Shown here one piece after another: positions 11,648-24,033 of a stretch of DNA of 64,000 bases. How positions within the stretch are numbered: position 1 is the stretch's first letter; each line of letters opens with the position of its first letter. The notes beneath the pieces were generated by a model, which searched no databases, had not been told where the DNA came from, and saw nothing but the letters and a program-made list of their open reading frames with translations. The translations under genes were made by a program, and so were the position numbers. The stretch is from Acheta domesticus (taxonomy: Eukaryota; Arthropoda; Insecta; Orthoptera; Gryllidae). The stretch spans positions 35,643,221-35,707,220 of the forward strand of contig JAHLJT010009419.1 of assembly GCA_031308135.1 (NCBI GenBank), in the 5' to 3' direction.

Positions 11648-14282
11648 AATCTGAAAAAGAATCACAACAATTTGCGTTTTAAGAGGAACTTTTAAGATTT
11701 TCTGGAGCCTGTTCCAGGGTTCTAAGACACAGTAAAAATTACTTTTTTCCTTTTAAAAAAATGTTTTTGTATTTGAATTCCGATCTTAAAAAATATCAAA
11801 AAATGTTTTTCTGATTATGAGAAATTATTTTTTTATTTATCATATTTCCCAGTCGGATAAAACACTGTTAAATTGACGAAAAATTTACAATTCAAAAACA
11901 CGTTTTAGGCTGAAGAGGCGTGTGGGTGGTGGGACGGGGACTAAGAAACATTTCAAAAATATTATTTTTGTGTCAGAAATACTGTGTATGTATTCCTAAG
12001 TCTTTTGGTTTAGGGGAACCTTTTTACCATTATTACCAGGGGTACCCCTTTACATTTGTAAAGGTTTGTAAGTTGCACCAATGGGATTATGTGAATTCGC
12101 GATTAAAACATTTTCGACCCACCATTAACAGTCCTTCCTAAATAATGTCTTTCGCATTAGGAATCACATAATTCTCTAGTCAGAGAACGGCATTTTATCG
12201 ACGAATGACCGAAAATCTAATTACAATTGTCAGTAGGACTATTGATGAGTATTCAAAAGAGAGCGTTTGAAAACTCCAGTCATTTCATCATTTGTATCTC
12301 TTGATTTGCAAAATGTGTTCTCAAGTTAATGTTGAAATATCAGTTCCGGAACCTGCAGACATAAGAGAAATGCATTGGTAACCCTAAATATTTGGTCGCG
12401 AAGCCAACAGCGATAACACACAGTTTTCCTTCTTCCAGGCCTTCAACGCCGACTTGCGTATTAAATGTCACCGAAAAGTGCGACCGAACATAAATGAATA
12501 ATGAATTTAAGGCCATTGTGTTGTTTAGATTTTCTTTGCAAAATTGTCTCTGCGTGAAATACACTACATATGAACATAAACTATCAATCAATAGGGAGTT
12601 CATTTTAGAGCGTTGCATTGTATATAGTGGCATCCCATTTCAACCATAAGACATCTTTTCGTTATATTTAAAGAATCAGCATGAATTTATTTTATAGTAC
12701 TTTACTTAAATTATTTATAAATACATTTAACTTGTTTGATATTTTCCCCAACTCAAAATAGTTTTAAAATGTAATTGGTTTATATTGTTTACAATATTTA
12801 TTAAAAATTCAAAAAAAAACAAAAATTATAAATATGCAATGCAATATCACTGAAAATACGTTAGTGGACATATCCAATAACAGAATTGGCAATTTTCTAT
12901 AAAATGTAAAAAATGTAAAAAGTATAAAAAATATAAAAAAGAGGCATAATTCAATTTTGCAACGATATTTTACTTTCGATACTTATGATACTTTACATTC
13001 CATAGATTATATAAAGTTTCCGAAATTTTACAAAATTTAGAAACAATATTGACAATTACAATGTTGAAATGTTTTGTCTTATGTGGTTCTTTAGTGATCT
13101 TTTATGGATTAGGGAAAACAGTGTTTGCGTAGGTTTGCTTATCTAGAAGAAGTGGGTGTAACACGGTTTAATTCCAATGTCATGTGAAAAACATTGTGTG
13201 CATTGCTCGTCTTCCGAAAATAAAAATATCGTAACTTGAAAATACAAATTGTTGTACTTTAAGTCCATTGCTTTGGGTTGTAAATAAAACATAAATTACG
13301 TGTAACTTACACATATTGATGTGTGTATATCCCAAGTGATTACGCAATAGACTAAAGTTGGAGTTTCTTGCTTTGCAAACATTCAGATTTAAAAATATTT
13401 TATAAGAATCATATCTCGTTCCTTATTCTCACGTAAAATTACTCAAAGATGAGGTATCACATATGATATGTAATGTTCTCGCTAAAGATCACCATGTAAA
13501 ATGCAATCACTCTTACGTTATTCTGACGTGAAATAATTCTGATCCCCAAAATAAAAGATCAGACCTCATTCGTTTGCTTAGAGCTGCACTTCCTAATAAT
13601 GTCTGCAGTTAAAAACATTACATTGTGACTAAATTAACTTTAAATACTCTTATTTTGTTTATGATTTTACATATCAAATTATTTTTCATAAAAATAGTCA
13701 TGTTCCGCAACAACACAGAATTTTTGCATTTGGTCTTCTGAAAAACGAACGAAGAAGTAATTCACAACTGAAAGCTGCTATCTCGGAGACGTGTTTTGCA
13801 ACTGACTCTAAAACGTATTTTTTGAAGTTATTTATGTTTTCTTATAAAATAACTAGATTAGGCAGGCTGCTGTGACAAATTATTTACATTCTATATTAAA
13901 TATTACTATAATAAACGATGAAATGTAGATATGGAATCTATTACTCATTGTCGAGTGTTATTTTTTGCGAAAAAGAGTATTAAAATTGGTTTTGAAATGT
14001 GTGTTTACTAGGAAATTGCATGCCTTTATTATGTAATTAAATGTATATGCTACAACTTATGTAAAACTGTTCGTTGCTTCAATATTTACTTTTAAATATT
14101 TACCATAATATAACTCGCTATTGCCGCCATTTTCTAATGTTCACGATGAATAGTCCCGCCCCTCTGAAATAAAGCTAAAGCGGATTGGTCAGCTCCATCC
14201 CGAAGGGCGGGGCAGGGGTATGCAAACGGAGGTAAAGTTCGGCTCAGGACATCGCCCATATTTTGTGAGACCGAGGGTACAT
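11648..14282. repeat. Copy 2 of the 2.6 kb direct duplication
   Basis: Begins at the first base after the gap and matches 8067-10689 throughout, ending at the shared GAGGGTACAT. After that base the two copies diverge completely. A 97-aa minus-strand frame at 12340-12633 mirrors that of copy 1. Confidence 0.9.
14122..14282 (+). promoter_or_regulatory. Promoter-like patch (copy 2), possible first exon
   Basis: Same motif cluster as copy 1: YY1-like GCCGCCATTTT, GC boxes and inverted CCAAT. Unlike copy 1 it is followed at once by GTGAGT, a good splice donor, at 14283. From the ATG at 14220 there are 21 open codons ending in phase 0 at that donor. This phase fits the acceptor option at 15257 but not the one at 15226. 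It lies 1 kb upstream of the receptor TM1 exon, so it could be a promoter with a short first exon. This is speculative, because no extracellular domain is encoded between. Confidence 0.25.
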
Positions 14283-14289
14283 GTGAGTG

Positions 14290-14810
14290 CATTTTGGATG
14301 ATTAGGAACCGAGCAAGTTTATTTATAAGTTGTAAGAAATTAAAACAAGGTAGTCGATTTAAGTAATGAATAACATGGAGATATTTTAGGAACTGTCGAC
14401 TTTTTTGTATTTATTGATCATCTTTAGGGGTAATTATTGTTTGTCAATAACTTCCGGATTTGAAATGTTGCTGATGAAATGTAGAGTCAGCCAATTTGAT
14501 AACCTTTGAACTAAATTATCCCAACTTTTTATTTGACTGGATGATTAGACGCGCTTTAATTGTATTCAAGTCTGAAATGGAAGAATTTGGTCTTAGACGG
14601 TGCATCAACATGCATATGAATAAAATCAACAAAAGTAAGATAGCGTAAAATATCTATAGTGCACAAAAAAGTATAATATAAAGAGTTCATAGTAGGAACA
14701 CTTACAAATAAATCTGCATTTAAAAATACATAACTCAAGGCCTAGAAATAAAACAATCAACTAAACATAAAAGATATGTAGAATTGCTTCTGTGTGTTGG
14801 TGCGTTCTGA
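14290..14810. other. AT-rich, no gene seen
   Basis: No recognisable coding or repeat signal in this short stretch before the acceptor-repeat array. Confidence 0.4.
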
Positions 14811-14814
14811 GTCA

Positions 14815-15256
14815 CAAAGATATAACCGTGACAGCGAAAGTTTTAATATCTCTAGGCACTGAGGCAAATGTGTAGAATGAGTGGTGTATGCAGGTACTGT
14901 CTCTGGCCGTACAGTTATATATCCGTCCTGAGTCCTTGGAAGCGAAAGGTTTAATAAATATACCGATGCCTTGAGACAAAGTGTATAGAATGGGCGGTGT
15001 GCGCAGGTGCGGCCGCTGCACATGAGACTGAGGCAGTCTTCGCCCTGGGCTTTGAATGCATGTCTGAGGGAGCAAAAGGGTTAATATCCCGATGCCCTGA
15101 GACGAAGTGTACAGAGTGGACGGAGTGTGCAGGTGCGGCCGCTGCACTTGCAGTCATTGCCGTCTTGTAACATCAATGTACGTCCGTGGCAACGAAAGGG
15201 TTAATTAATATATCGCTCCCCTCAGACAAAGTGTACAGAATGGGCGGTGTGCGCAG
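14815..15256 (+). repeat. Tandem repeat built on a splice-acceptor/exon-start motif
   Basis: Four degenerate units have the equivalent AG at 14893, 15006, 15132 and 15256, so spacings are 113, 126 and 124 bases. Three units share GCAGGTGCGGCCGCTGCAC, which in the last unit is the beginning of the receptor TM1 exon. All units carry a GGTTTAAT/GGGTTAAT block and a CTGAG/CTCAG block. Only the last has the good pyrimidine-rich acceptor CTCCCCTCAG (ending 15225); two of the earlier ones read CCTTGAG or CCCTGAG. Confidence 0.85.
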
Positions 15257-15449
15257 GTGCGGCCGCTGCACGTGGTGGCGGCGGCGCTGCTGGCGGTGGC
15301 GGCCGTGGCCGTCGTGGCCCAACGCGCGCTTCGCAGCACCACGCACGGGCGCGCGCTCGCCTGCCACGCCGCCTGCCTCATGGCCGCCAACGCCCTGCAG
15401 GCCGCCTGGTTCTTCACGCACGACTGGCGCAAGGGCTGCGAAGGCTTCG
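15226..15449 (+). CDS. Mth-like GPCR exon: TM1 and TM2
   Basis: Encodes the hydrophobic TM1, the intracellular turn with HGRAL and TM2. Two acceptors keep the frame: CTCCCCTCAG ending at 15225 (better pyrimidine tract) and GTGTGCGCAG ending at 15256, which drops ten codons. The donor is TTCG|GTGAGG at 15450. The exon ends one base into a codon, completed by AT of the next exon to give Asp. The codons are very GC-rich. Confidence 0.8.
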
Positions 15450-18400
15450 GTGAGGTTTCGGTTTGCTCTCTTAGGTAGAAAAAAGTCGGGAGGAAGGAAG
15501 CGATTAGTCTTAGGTTTCCTCCAAATTTATTTTCTCATTATCCGTAAAGTTGACTTTTGTATGTATGACAGACATCATCTGTCACACATCCCTAAAGTAT
15601 ATTTCCTTTTTATCTTGTAATATGTTGTTAACTCACAATATTTATTTTTTATTTATCCCACACCATGTAATCTCCAATTTCTTTTCTAGCAGTTTTGTAG
15701 CAAGAGGCCTTTGCCAAACAGAACTCATTGGGATTCATTGAAACGTAATATTTCTTTAATTTATCCTTTATCATATAATTAGATATACCAGCCATTCCAG
15801 GGCGAAAACTCGGCACTTAATGAATACTTCTTAAAAGAGGAAATTATTTCACGGTAGAACCTAATTTCAAACTTTTAGGCATTGTTCTCTGCCTTACATG
15901 TTCCCGCATGATCACTTGAATGTTCTCCCGAATGTTCCCTCGAATGTTCCTCCGAATGTTGCCCCGAATTTCCGTCGAATGTTCTCCCGAATGCTCTCCC
16001 GGAAATTTTTACATGTCACCACACTATTTGAACAGAAAATTAAACAGGAAGTGGTAACTTTCATTATGCATTATTAACAATGCGTAATGGTAACAATGCA
16101 AACATTTAAATGGTAACGTCCTTCCCTGCCGGATGAAAGGGAAAGTTCTGAAGAACTAGCGTACGCAGAAGTGCGAAAACCACCCAAAATGCACTGAAGG
16201 GCCCAAAAATCAGTCGCTAAAATTGCCAAGTCTAAAAAACTTAACTTTTTAAATAATTGTTTTGAAATAATTGTATGTAAATAATAAGTGAAAATTGCCT
16301 CACACTGGAATCCAACTTTCAACCTCTCTGTCAATCCGTGCTGCAGAATAACAGAACCATAAAACCATACTAAAATGGAATAGAACGTCCAATAATTATG
16401 TGTATTACGATACAGAAAACTTTTTCGGTCCTGGCAAGGATACAAAACACTGGTTTTGAGGTTCTAGGACGGATAGTTTCCGAGTTGTGCACGTTGGTGA
16501 AGTGTGTTGTGGCGAGTTGAATTTTTGAGGGTTGCAAGTGCGCACCATAATCCAACAGTCATAATCTGCGAACTTCTAGGTTTTTGGTCTTAAATATCTT
16601 TGGTGCACGCCCGTAGCCGATTTTCCGTCCAAAAGTAATATACTTTTGATGTTTTTTGTCCAGGCTTTCTAGAAAGAATAATATTTAGAGAGAATCGTAA
16701 CTCTTCATCTCTATAAGAATATTATGTAGAGAGGAGATGTAGAAGACGCAACGACTCCCTTGATTACGTAAGTATAAATTTACAATAGAACGAATCTCCA
16801 CCCTTCTGGAAAGAGGATTAATATCCTGCCTTTCTTAAACCAAGTTCCAGGATTGAAACCTGAAGGTGGACGGTAGGTTTTCAAAGGACTGGAATTTTTA
16901 GTAAAACGGTAGTGTAATTGAAGTAAAACTGTGTTAGTAAATGGCTTTTTGGAGGAATTTAATGTGTGACAATGCTGGTTTTGAAGGTTGTTATTTTAAA
17001 TAGAAAAAGTGTTGTGAAGCCGGGATCCAAAAATCCAAGAACTGTGAACGTCGATTGATGAGGTAAGATGGATTTCAAAATTTTCTTTATAAATATGCGA
17101 GAAGAAAAAATATGAAAAGAGTAAGTTTTATAACGTGGCAATTGATTGAAAGTGTTGGTATAATATATACAATTTCACAAACAGAATATACGTAAGTATA
17201 TACATTTTATTTTTTGTTTAGATTGGTACTATTTTCATTTATAAAGAGAAAGGAGTTTGGGGGCGGGAACCCCAATAGGACTAAAATTTAAATATTTTTT
17301 AGTGAGAAGTAATTTAGTGTGCACAGAAGATCAGGTATTTCCATATTGGAGCAAGACAGGGAGAGGCGGGATAGGGCGGAGGGAATATTCAGTAGAATAG
17401 ATAGAAGTAGGCTCTGCCATAGGGCGGGAATAGATGGAATTCCTCTTTCTGTTTAATATAAAATTATGATAATTACCTCAGCAACGCGGGGTTCTTTAGC
17501 TAGTATTCTATAAATACATTAGAAATGACATTTATACATTTTTAAACAAATAAACACGTTTCATTAATAATGTTCCTTATTAATGGAAGGGATATACAAA
17601 TGGATAGGAAAAGGGTAGGGTTTAACATGCGAGAGTTCTCGTACGGGTACGCTAGTCTATTTTATATTAAAATAACGAAATACGTTAAAAGTGACAGCTG
17701 ACAATGGCAAATCACGTTAGGCGAAGTGGTACATTTCTCAGTCTTCTTTGGTTTAGAACAAATAGAGTCAACTTAGTACTTTTTGTTAGGAGTTAAAGTT
17801 GAGGAATATACAGTAATCCCTCGACACCTACGGATTCATTATTCGCGAGTTCCGAACATTCGCGCTTAGAGATATGCCACAGGTTTTAACATTGGCGACT
17901 TCGACATTCACGAGTGCGTCTTTTGGTCGCGCTACATTTTCTTTGAAAGCGAGCACATTTCATTTCCTTTATCAACGTCATCTGGGAAACGGACTATGCT
18001 CACGTTGGAGCTCAAAGTATCACGTTCTGCAAAAATTTCAAAGATGAAAAGTCAATTCACATTTAGAGAATAACACAATAATTGTAAAATAATTCAATTC
18101 AGTTGCGTCAAATTGGAGGTAAGGATTTTGGTCAAATGAACAGAAAAGCCATTCAGGATCTGTGCAACTCTCATTATAATGAGCTCATTGTAGAGGAGCT
18201 CCGGGAAATCATCAGTGAAGAAAATCTCCTCGAAGGTAATGATGAAGTAACGGAATCGAATATGCGTCCTGGAGCAACTTCAAAACTCTTGGCGGCGTTC
18301 TAAAATCAACAAGCTTTGGTGGAAATGGCATTCCAATTTGATCCAAACATGGACATAACTTCGAAATTTAAGAGGAAATAGGAGCAGGAACTCTTCCATA

Positions 18401-21400
18401 TTTGGATATTAAAACAGCGAGAAATGTGATGAAAAAAAAGCAAATCCTGTATCCAATCATTTTCAACTTTGAAATAGGATTCAAACATTATTTTATTTAT
18501 TCATTTTGGAATGTTAATTGTGAATTCTGTTAGTAGTAGCGCTTAATCAGTTATATTGTAATTGATTGTCGGATCTTTCTTTCTTTTTAAACAGTTTTTC
18601 GATATTCAGGAACCTAACCCACCTTTCTTCGTTAAAAGATAAACTTAAGATTCGCGGATTTATCATTCGCGAGTTTTTTTGGGAACCTAACTCTCGCGAA
18701 GGTTGAGGGATTACTGTATGTGACTATTATGACTAATTTGAAAATCTTTAATGGGCATTGCATGGGCATCAAAAATTGCCAACATTTGTTTGCCTGAGTG
18801 GTACTAATTTCGAAAATACCCATCAGTATAGTCCATGTCACGTGTGGGTAAGTGTTCAGAGACGATGCGTTTTAAGACCACAACAATAACTAATATAATA
18901 CATCGAATGTGATTAGAGAATGAAAATGTTTGAGAGAATTCAAGGACAATGACTTGCTTCACTTGTTATAGCACAATTAACTTCTTCAGTACTCAATATG
19001 CGCATTATTTTCAGCCAATATGAATGTGTCATTTTGCGGATTTTTTCTGTTTTGTGAACAATTACACAACTATATTTTTTGAAAGATCTCTCACATCGTT
19101 AATATGCACATGTCCAGCAATTTGTAAATACTATTGTATTTGCGAGTTAAAATGCTCGGCATTGCTTCTAATTAAATTTTTCGAAATCACAAGAGATCAT
19201 TCACTCACATCAATCACAAGGGTCATTCCATATTGAATCAACGCAGTCATTTTACAGCACCATCTCAGATTCAGATGAAATTTGACACATAGATAGTATG
19301 AATAAAGAATAAGAAAACTACATATTTTGAGTAAAATATGTTCACCCGTTTGTGAAATACAGCCATGTAAAATTTTACAAAATTGGGTTCCCGACAATTT
19401 TTAAATTGATGTAGAAACTTTCCAAATGAAGATAGAGCTGAAACAGGTGTCATTTTGCAGCTTTCCTTGTGGCCTTTTATATGATATACAACTAAATAGG
19501 GATTGGGTTCAAAAGGTTTTTCAAATTTGAATTTAAGGTGACCTTGATTTGTTTTATTATTGGCGATCGGTAAAGTTATATACATTTCCTTTCTGTATGC
19601 ACAGTCAGTAAAAATACGCAATTACAAGAAGTTCCGCGGCCTATTAATACTACTACTACTACTACCACTACTACCACTACCACTACCACTTTTTTGTTTT
19701 GTTGTTTTTTTTTTGTTTTTTTGTTTTTACGTGGGAAACTGTGAGAATCCATCATGGACACTTGGGAGGCACCGCTCTCCCGAAGTAGTGTGAGACTCCT
19801 ACTCACTAAACTCACTAACCCTTTCTAATCGACGTGATTACTGCCCCGGAACCGCGTTAGCATTACTTCAGGGCAGTGTCGATTCTAATTGCCCTTCCGG
19901 GCTTCTCTTTCAATTTAGTTTCGCCTTGAGTTTATTAACTCGTCACTGTCACTATTTTTGCGTCTCAGAATGCACTCCGCAAAGGCTGTAACTGCACACC
20001 AAGATTGGGAGTTGCGCAGCATCAAAGTGATGATGTTTCCTGGTGTTATTTGCTCTGCGCCTAATTCGTTGCCGAGACGAATTCTTTCTTCCTCCCATCT
20101 TTCGCACATGAAGAAAGTGTGTTGTGCGTCATCATCATTATTGCAGTAGAGACATTTAGGGCTGCTGACTTTCTGCATTCTGTGCAGGTACTTTCTGAAA
20201 CATCCATGGCTGCTCAGAAGCTGAGTAAGGTAATAGGTAACCTCCCCATGCTCGCGGTTTAACCATGTGTCCAGTCGGGGATCAGTCTTTTCGTCCATTT
20301 TCCATAATTCCCATCTTCCCATCTTTGCTGCCATTTCTCGAGAAGTACTTGGCGAGCTACCTTCTTTGCTTCGCCCCTGCCGTTAACTATTTGGTTGCGC
20401 CAGATGTCTTGGCGTTCTTGAGCGAGAAGATCTATTGGGGGAGTACCCGCTATCACTAATACCGCTGCTTCAGACACTGTGCGGTATGCACACGAGACCC
20501 TCAGTGCTCCATGTCTTTGCACAGCCGCCATTCGTTTGCGGTACTTCTCTATTTCTAGAGCTTTGGCCCATATTTCTGCTCCGTAAAGTAAAATTGATGT
20601 CATTACTGACATAAGGAGGCGCCGCTTATTACATTTTGGCCCGTTAGTATTTGCCATCAATCGGCTTAGTGCTTTTGTGGCTTCCGCGGCCTTGTCTGCT
20701 GCTCGCTGTATATGAGGCCAGTAGCTCAACTTCGTGTCAAGTATGACCCCCAGATACTTCACACTTGATGCAGTTTGAATATCTGTTTCTCCGACCCTGA
20801 GTGTGACACTCGTCTGTATACGTTTCCTTGTAAAAACAACGATTTGGGTCTTTGCTTCTGCAAGTGACAGGGAGTGCTCGTTCATCCATCTTTTTACGCG
20901 TCGCATTGCTTCATTTAGGTGACGTTGTGCTTCCTCTACGGTATGCGCTGTAATGAGCACACCCACATCATCAGCGTATGCAACGAGCTCCGTATCTCTG
21001 GGCATTTCCAATCTCAGAAGGTCGTCGTACGTGACATTCCATAGATACGGTCCTAGGATCGAACCTTGTGCAGCGCCTCCTGACAGTGCTTTGGTTCTTT
21101 GGCCTTGGTCTGTATCGTATAGGAGTGTGCGATCCTTTAAATAATTTTTCATGACACTCATCAAGTATACTGGTAGCTTAAATCTTCTCTCGCGAGCATT
21201 GAGCATGTCACTCCATCTGGCAGAGTTGAATGCGTTCTTGACATCTAAAAGAGCAAGTAGCGTGAGCTTCCGGGAGTGGTGATTTACGGACTGGGCCCTC
21301 TCTATTGTGTCGACTACCGAGGCAATTGCGTGGATAGTGGAATGCCCTTTTCGGAATCCGTGCTGTCGTTGGGACAGCCCCCCTGCTTCTTCTATTGCTT

Positions 21401-23988
21401 TCAGTAGTCGAGGTTGTAGCAGCTTCTCGAATAACTTTCCAGCCGTATCTAACATGCACAATGGTCTATATGATGACGGCGAGTTTCTTTCTCCTTTTAC
21501 CTTCTTGATGAGGGTCAACCTAGCAATCTTCCATCGTGTGCTGAAGACGCCGTGTTTCAGGCAGTCGTTGTACATATCTAGCATCAAGCCAGGACAAGCT
21601 TTGTGCGCTGCTTTCAGCGCTTCTGCTGGTATGCTGTCAGGACCTGGTGCTTTTCTGTTTTTAAGCGATTCAACCGCCTGTGAAAGCTCGCTTTCGGTAA
21701 AGAGCGGGATATCGCTGGGTGGTACTGTTATCTTGTTGTCAAATATTTTTGGGTGAGTGGGGAACAGTGCATTCACCACATCCTCCATTGTCGTCGTGTC
21801 CATAGCGATGTTAGTCAGGCATCCGAATTTTTTCATAACGATTTTATAGCCGAGGCCCCAAGGATCGTTGTCTATTTCCTTTATTGTACAATGCCATTTA
21901 CAAATCTTGCTTTTTTTAATCGCTTTCTGAAGTGTTTTCTTAGCAATGCGGTGGTCAGCGGAGAGCCTTTCAGCATCCTCCCTTCCCCTTGCTCTTTGGG
22001 CCCTACGCCTTAACTGTAGGCATTGTTTTCTTAAGCCTGCAATCTCATCGTTCCACCAGTAGGCAGGCGCCCTGTTATTCCGTGATTTCTTCCGGGGCAT
22101 CGCCGCCTTACATGCGCGCTCAATGAGCTTCATGGTGGAATTAGCTCTGTTCTCAGCGTTTTGCGTTCCTTCCCGCCCGTGGTATTTATTGGCTACCACT
22201 TCGGCTCCACTTGTCATAATCTCGGTGAACCTATCTTCATCTAGTTTCGCCACATTCCATTTTGGTTGAATTCGTGTTCTAAGAAGTTTGTGATGTGAAA
22301 CAGGACGTACGTTGTAGGTTATGTATTGATGATCACTGGCGGTATAGTCTTCAGTCACTTTCCAGTCATGCACGTGCCCTATCATTCCTTCAGAGGCAAA
22401 TGATACATCTGGTATCGTCTCCGTATACCCTGGGCGTCTGAAAGTGGATGTGTCCCCCACATTCATTACCAACAGTCCTGTTCTGGAGGCCATTTCCATA
22501 ATCCGCCGACCTCTCGAGTCCGGTTGCGGCATGCCCCATTCGATAGCCCTAGCGTTGAAATCACCAGCGACGATGAGTTTGCTGCCCATGTTCCCGATCT
22601 TGTCTTCCAGTTCATCTAATTTTTCCTGAAAATTTTCGATATGTTCGTTTGGAGTAAAGTAGCAACTTACGTATGTAACCCCGGCTGTCTTCACCCAGAC
22701 GAACCCATCTTCAGCGCCGTGTTCTTGTATACTGTGGGTACTCAAATCGGGTACCCAGATCGCTGCTGTGCCAGACTTATCACTGAACCAACCTGGCTCA
22801 TTTCGATTAATATATTGCTCACTCAAAATTAGCACGTCTGCGTTAATCTCGCTCTTGATTTGGGTTAGAAGATAGTTGACCGTCCTGCTTCTATTCATGT
22901 TTCCTTGAAGTATGCGGATCATACTCGAGATTCTTTGTTCTTTGTCAACGCTTGCCGATAGATGGGACACTTTCCGGATCTCATATCGTGTCCTCGGTCT
23001 TCTTTCCGGACGTCGTGCGCCGTGCATACAATGCAACAAGGCGGCTGTGAACACTGTGCTGCTTTGTGTCCCTCATTGCCGCATTTGTAGCACAGCTTGC
23101 TTCGATCTAGTCCTCTGCATACACGTGCCACATGCCCGTAATCAAGGCAGCGGAAGCACCGTGGTGATGTCTCCCTGAGTTGGATTGTGCACCTGGTCCA
23201 GCCGATTTTTATTTTCTCCGAATCCAATAGTTTTTTTGCCTCTTCTTTTTTCAATTCAAGTAGAGCAAGGCGCTCTCTCTGGTGTTCGACTTTGTAACGT
23301 GGACTGTGAAGTTTGCACTTTCTTCCCCAAGTTGCTTCGCTACCGCGATTTTGACTTCTTCCTCCGTCGTCGCGGCGTCCAGATCCCTGATTATTAGAGG
23401 TGTCTTTGGCGTGACGTCATGGACTTCCCCACCGTCTCCGATTGCACTTTTTAGTGATTCACTAAAAGCCTGTTTGTTATTCTCCGGCATCGCTTTTGTG
23501 AATTCCAGGAGTACAGATCCGGATTTGGTTTGTCTAACGGCGTGTATATCTGCGCTATTGTTCTCTGGGTTGACTTTGCTGCGGATATCTTTCACGATGT
23601 CTGCGAAGGTCTTTCCCGATGTCGGCTTTATTATTATCGCCTCCCGGCGTTTTCTGCCTCTCAGTGTCTCCTTGTTCTTTGAGGTGAGTCGTGGGACGGT
23701 GGCTTGAGTACTTCTACCACTCGCGTCTTCCTTTCCATTATTGTCTTTTTTCCTTTCCCGATGCGTGTGTGTCGTCGCACAGCAGTCACCTGCAGGAGCG
23801 ATCGGTGTGTTGATCTTCCCTGGGATAAGGAGGACGATTTCCACTCCGCTCCACCGGAACATCCATTCTAAAATCTTTCTGGTGTAGTTCCGGTCGAGAC
23901 CTTCTGGAACGGAAATAGCAATCGTTTTTCGTGCATGTGACTGTATTACTTCCTTCCATTTCTTTAGAGCCTCATACAAAAACTACCA

Positions 23989-24033
<45 letters not shown>

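Larger units (their letters stand above)
19690..23981 (-). mobile_element. R1-clade non-LTR retrotransposon, 5' truncated
   Basis: Minus-strand LINE of about 4.3 kb, with an A-rich tail (19690-19728 as Ts on the plus strand), ORF2 (endonuclease plus reverse transcriptase) and an ORF1 with CCHC knuckles. TAC-type microsatellite abuts both ends, and a candidate 15-base duplication ACTACCACTACCACT lies at 19676-19690 and 23982-23996, though the repeat makes this ambiguous. ORF1 has no start and runs straight into the junction, so the copy is 5' truncated. Two frameshifts are visible, so it is inactive but fairly young. Clade R1 is inferred from the gag knuckle layout, the APE-type endonuclease and the sequence-specific target. 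Confidence 0.85.

Noticed and set aside
11006..11665. Long overlapping open frames (up to 219 aa) on both strands
   Set aside because: They come from the G-rich, CpG-rich tract where stop codons are rare; the proteins are low-complexity and one runs through the Ns.
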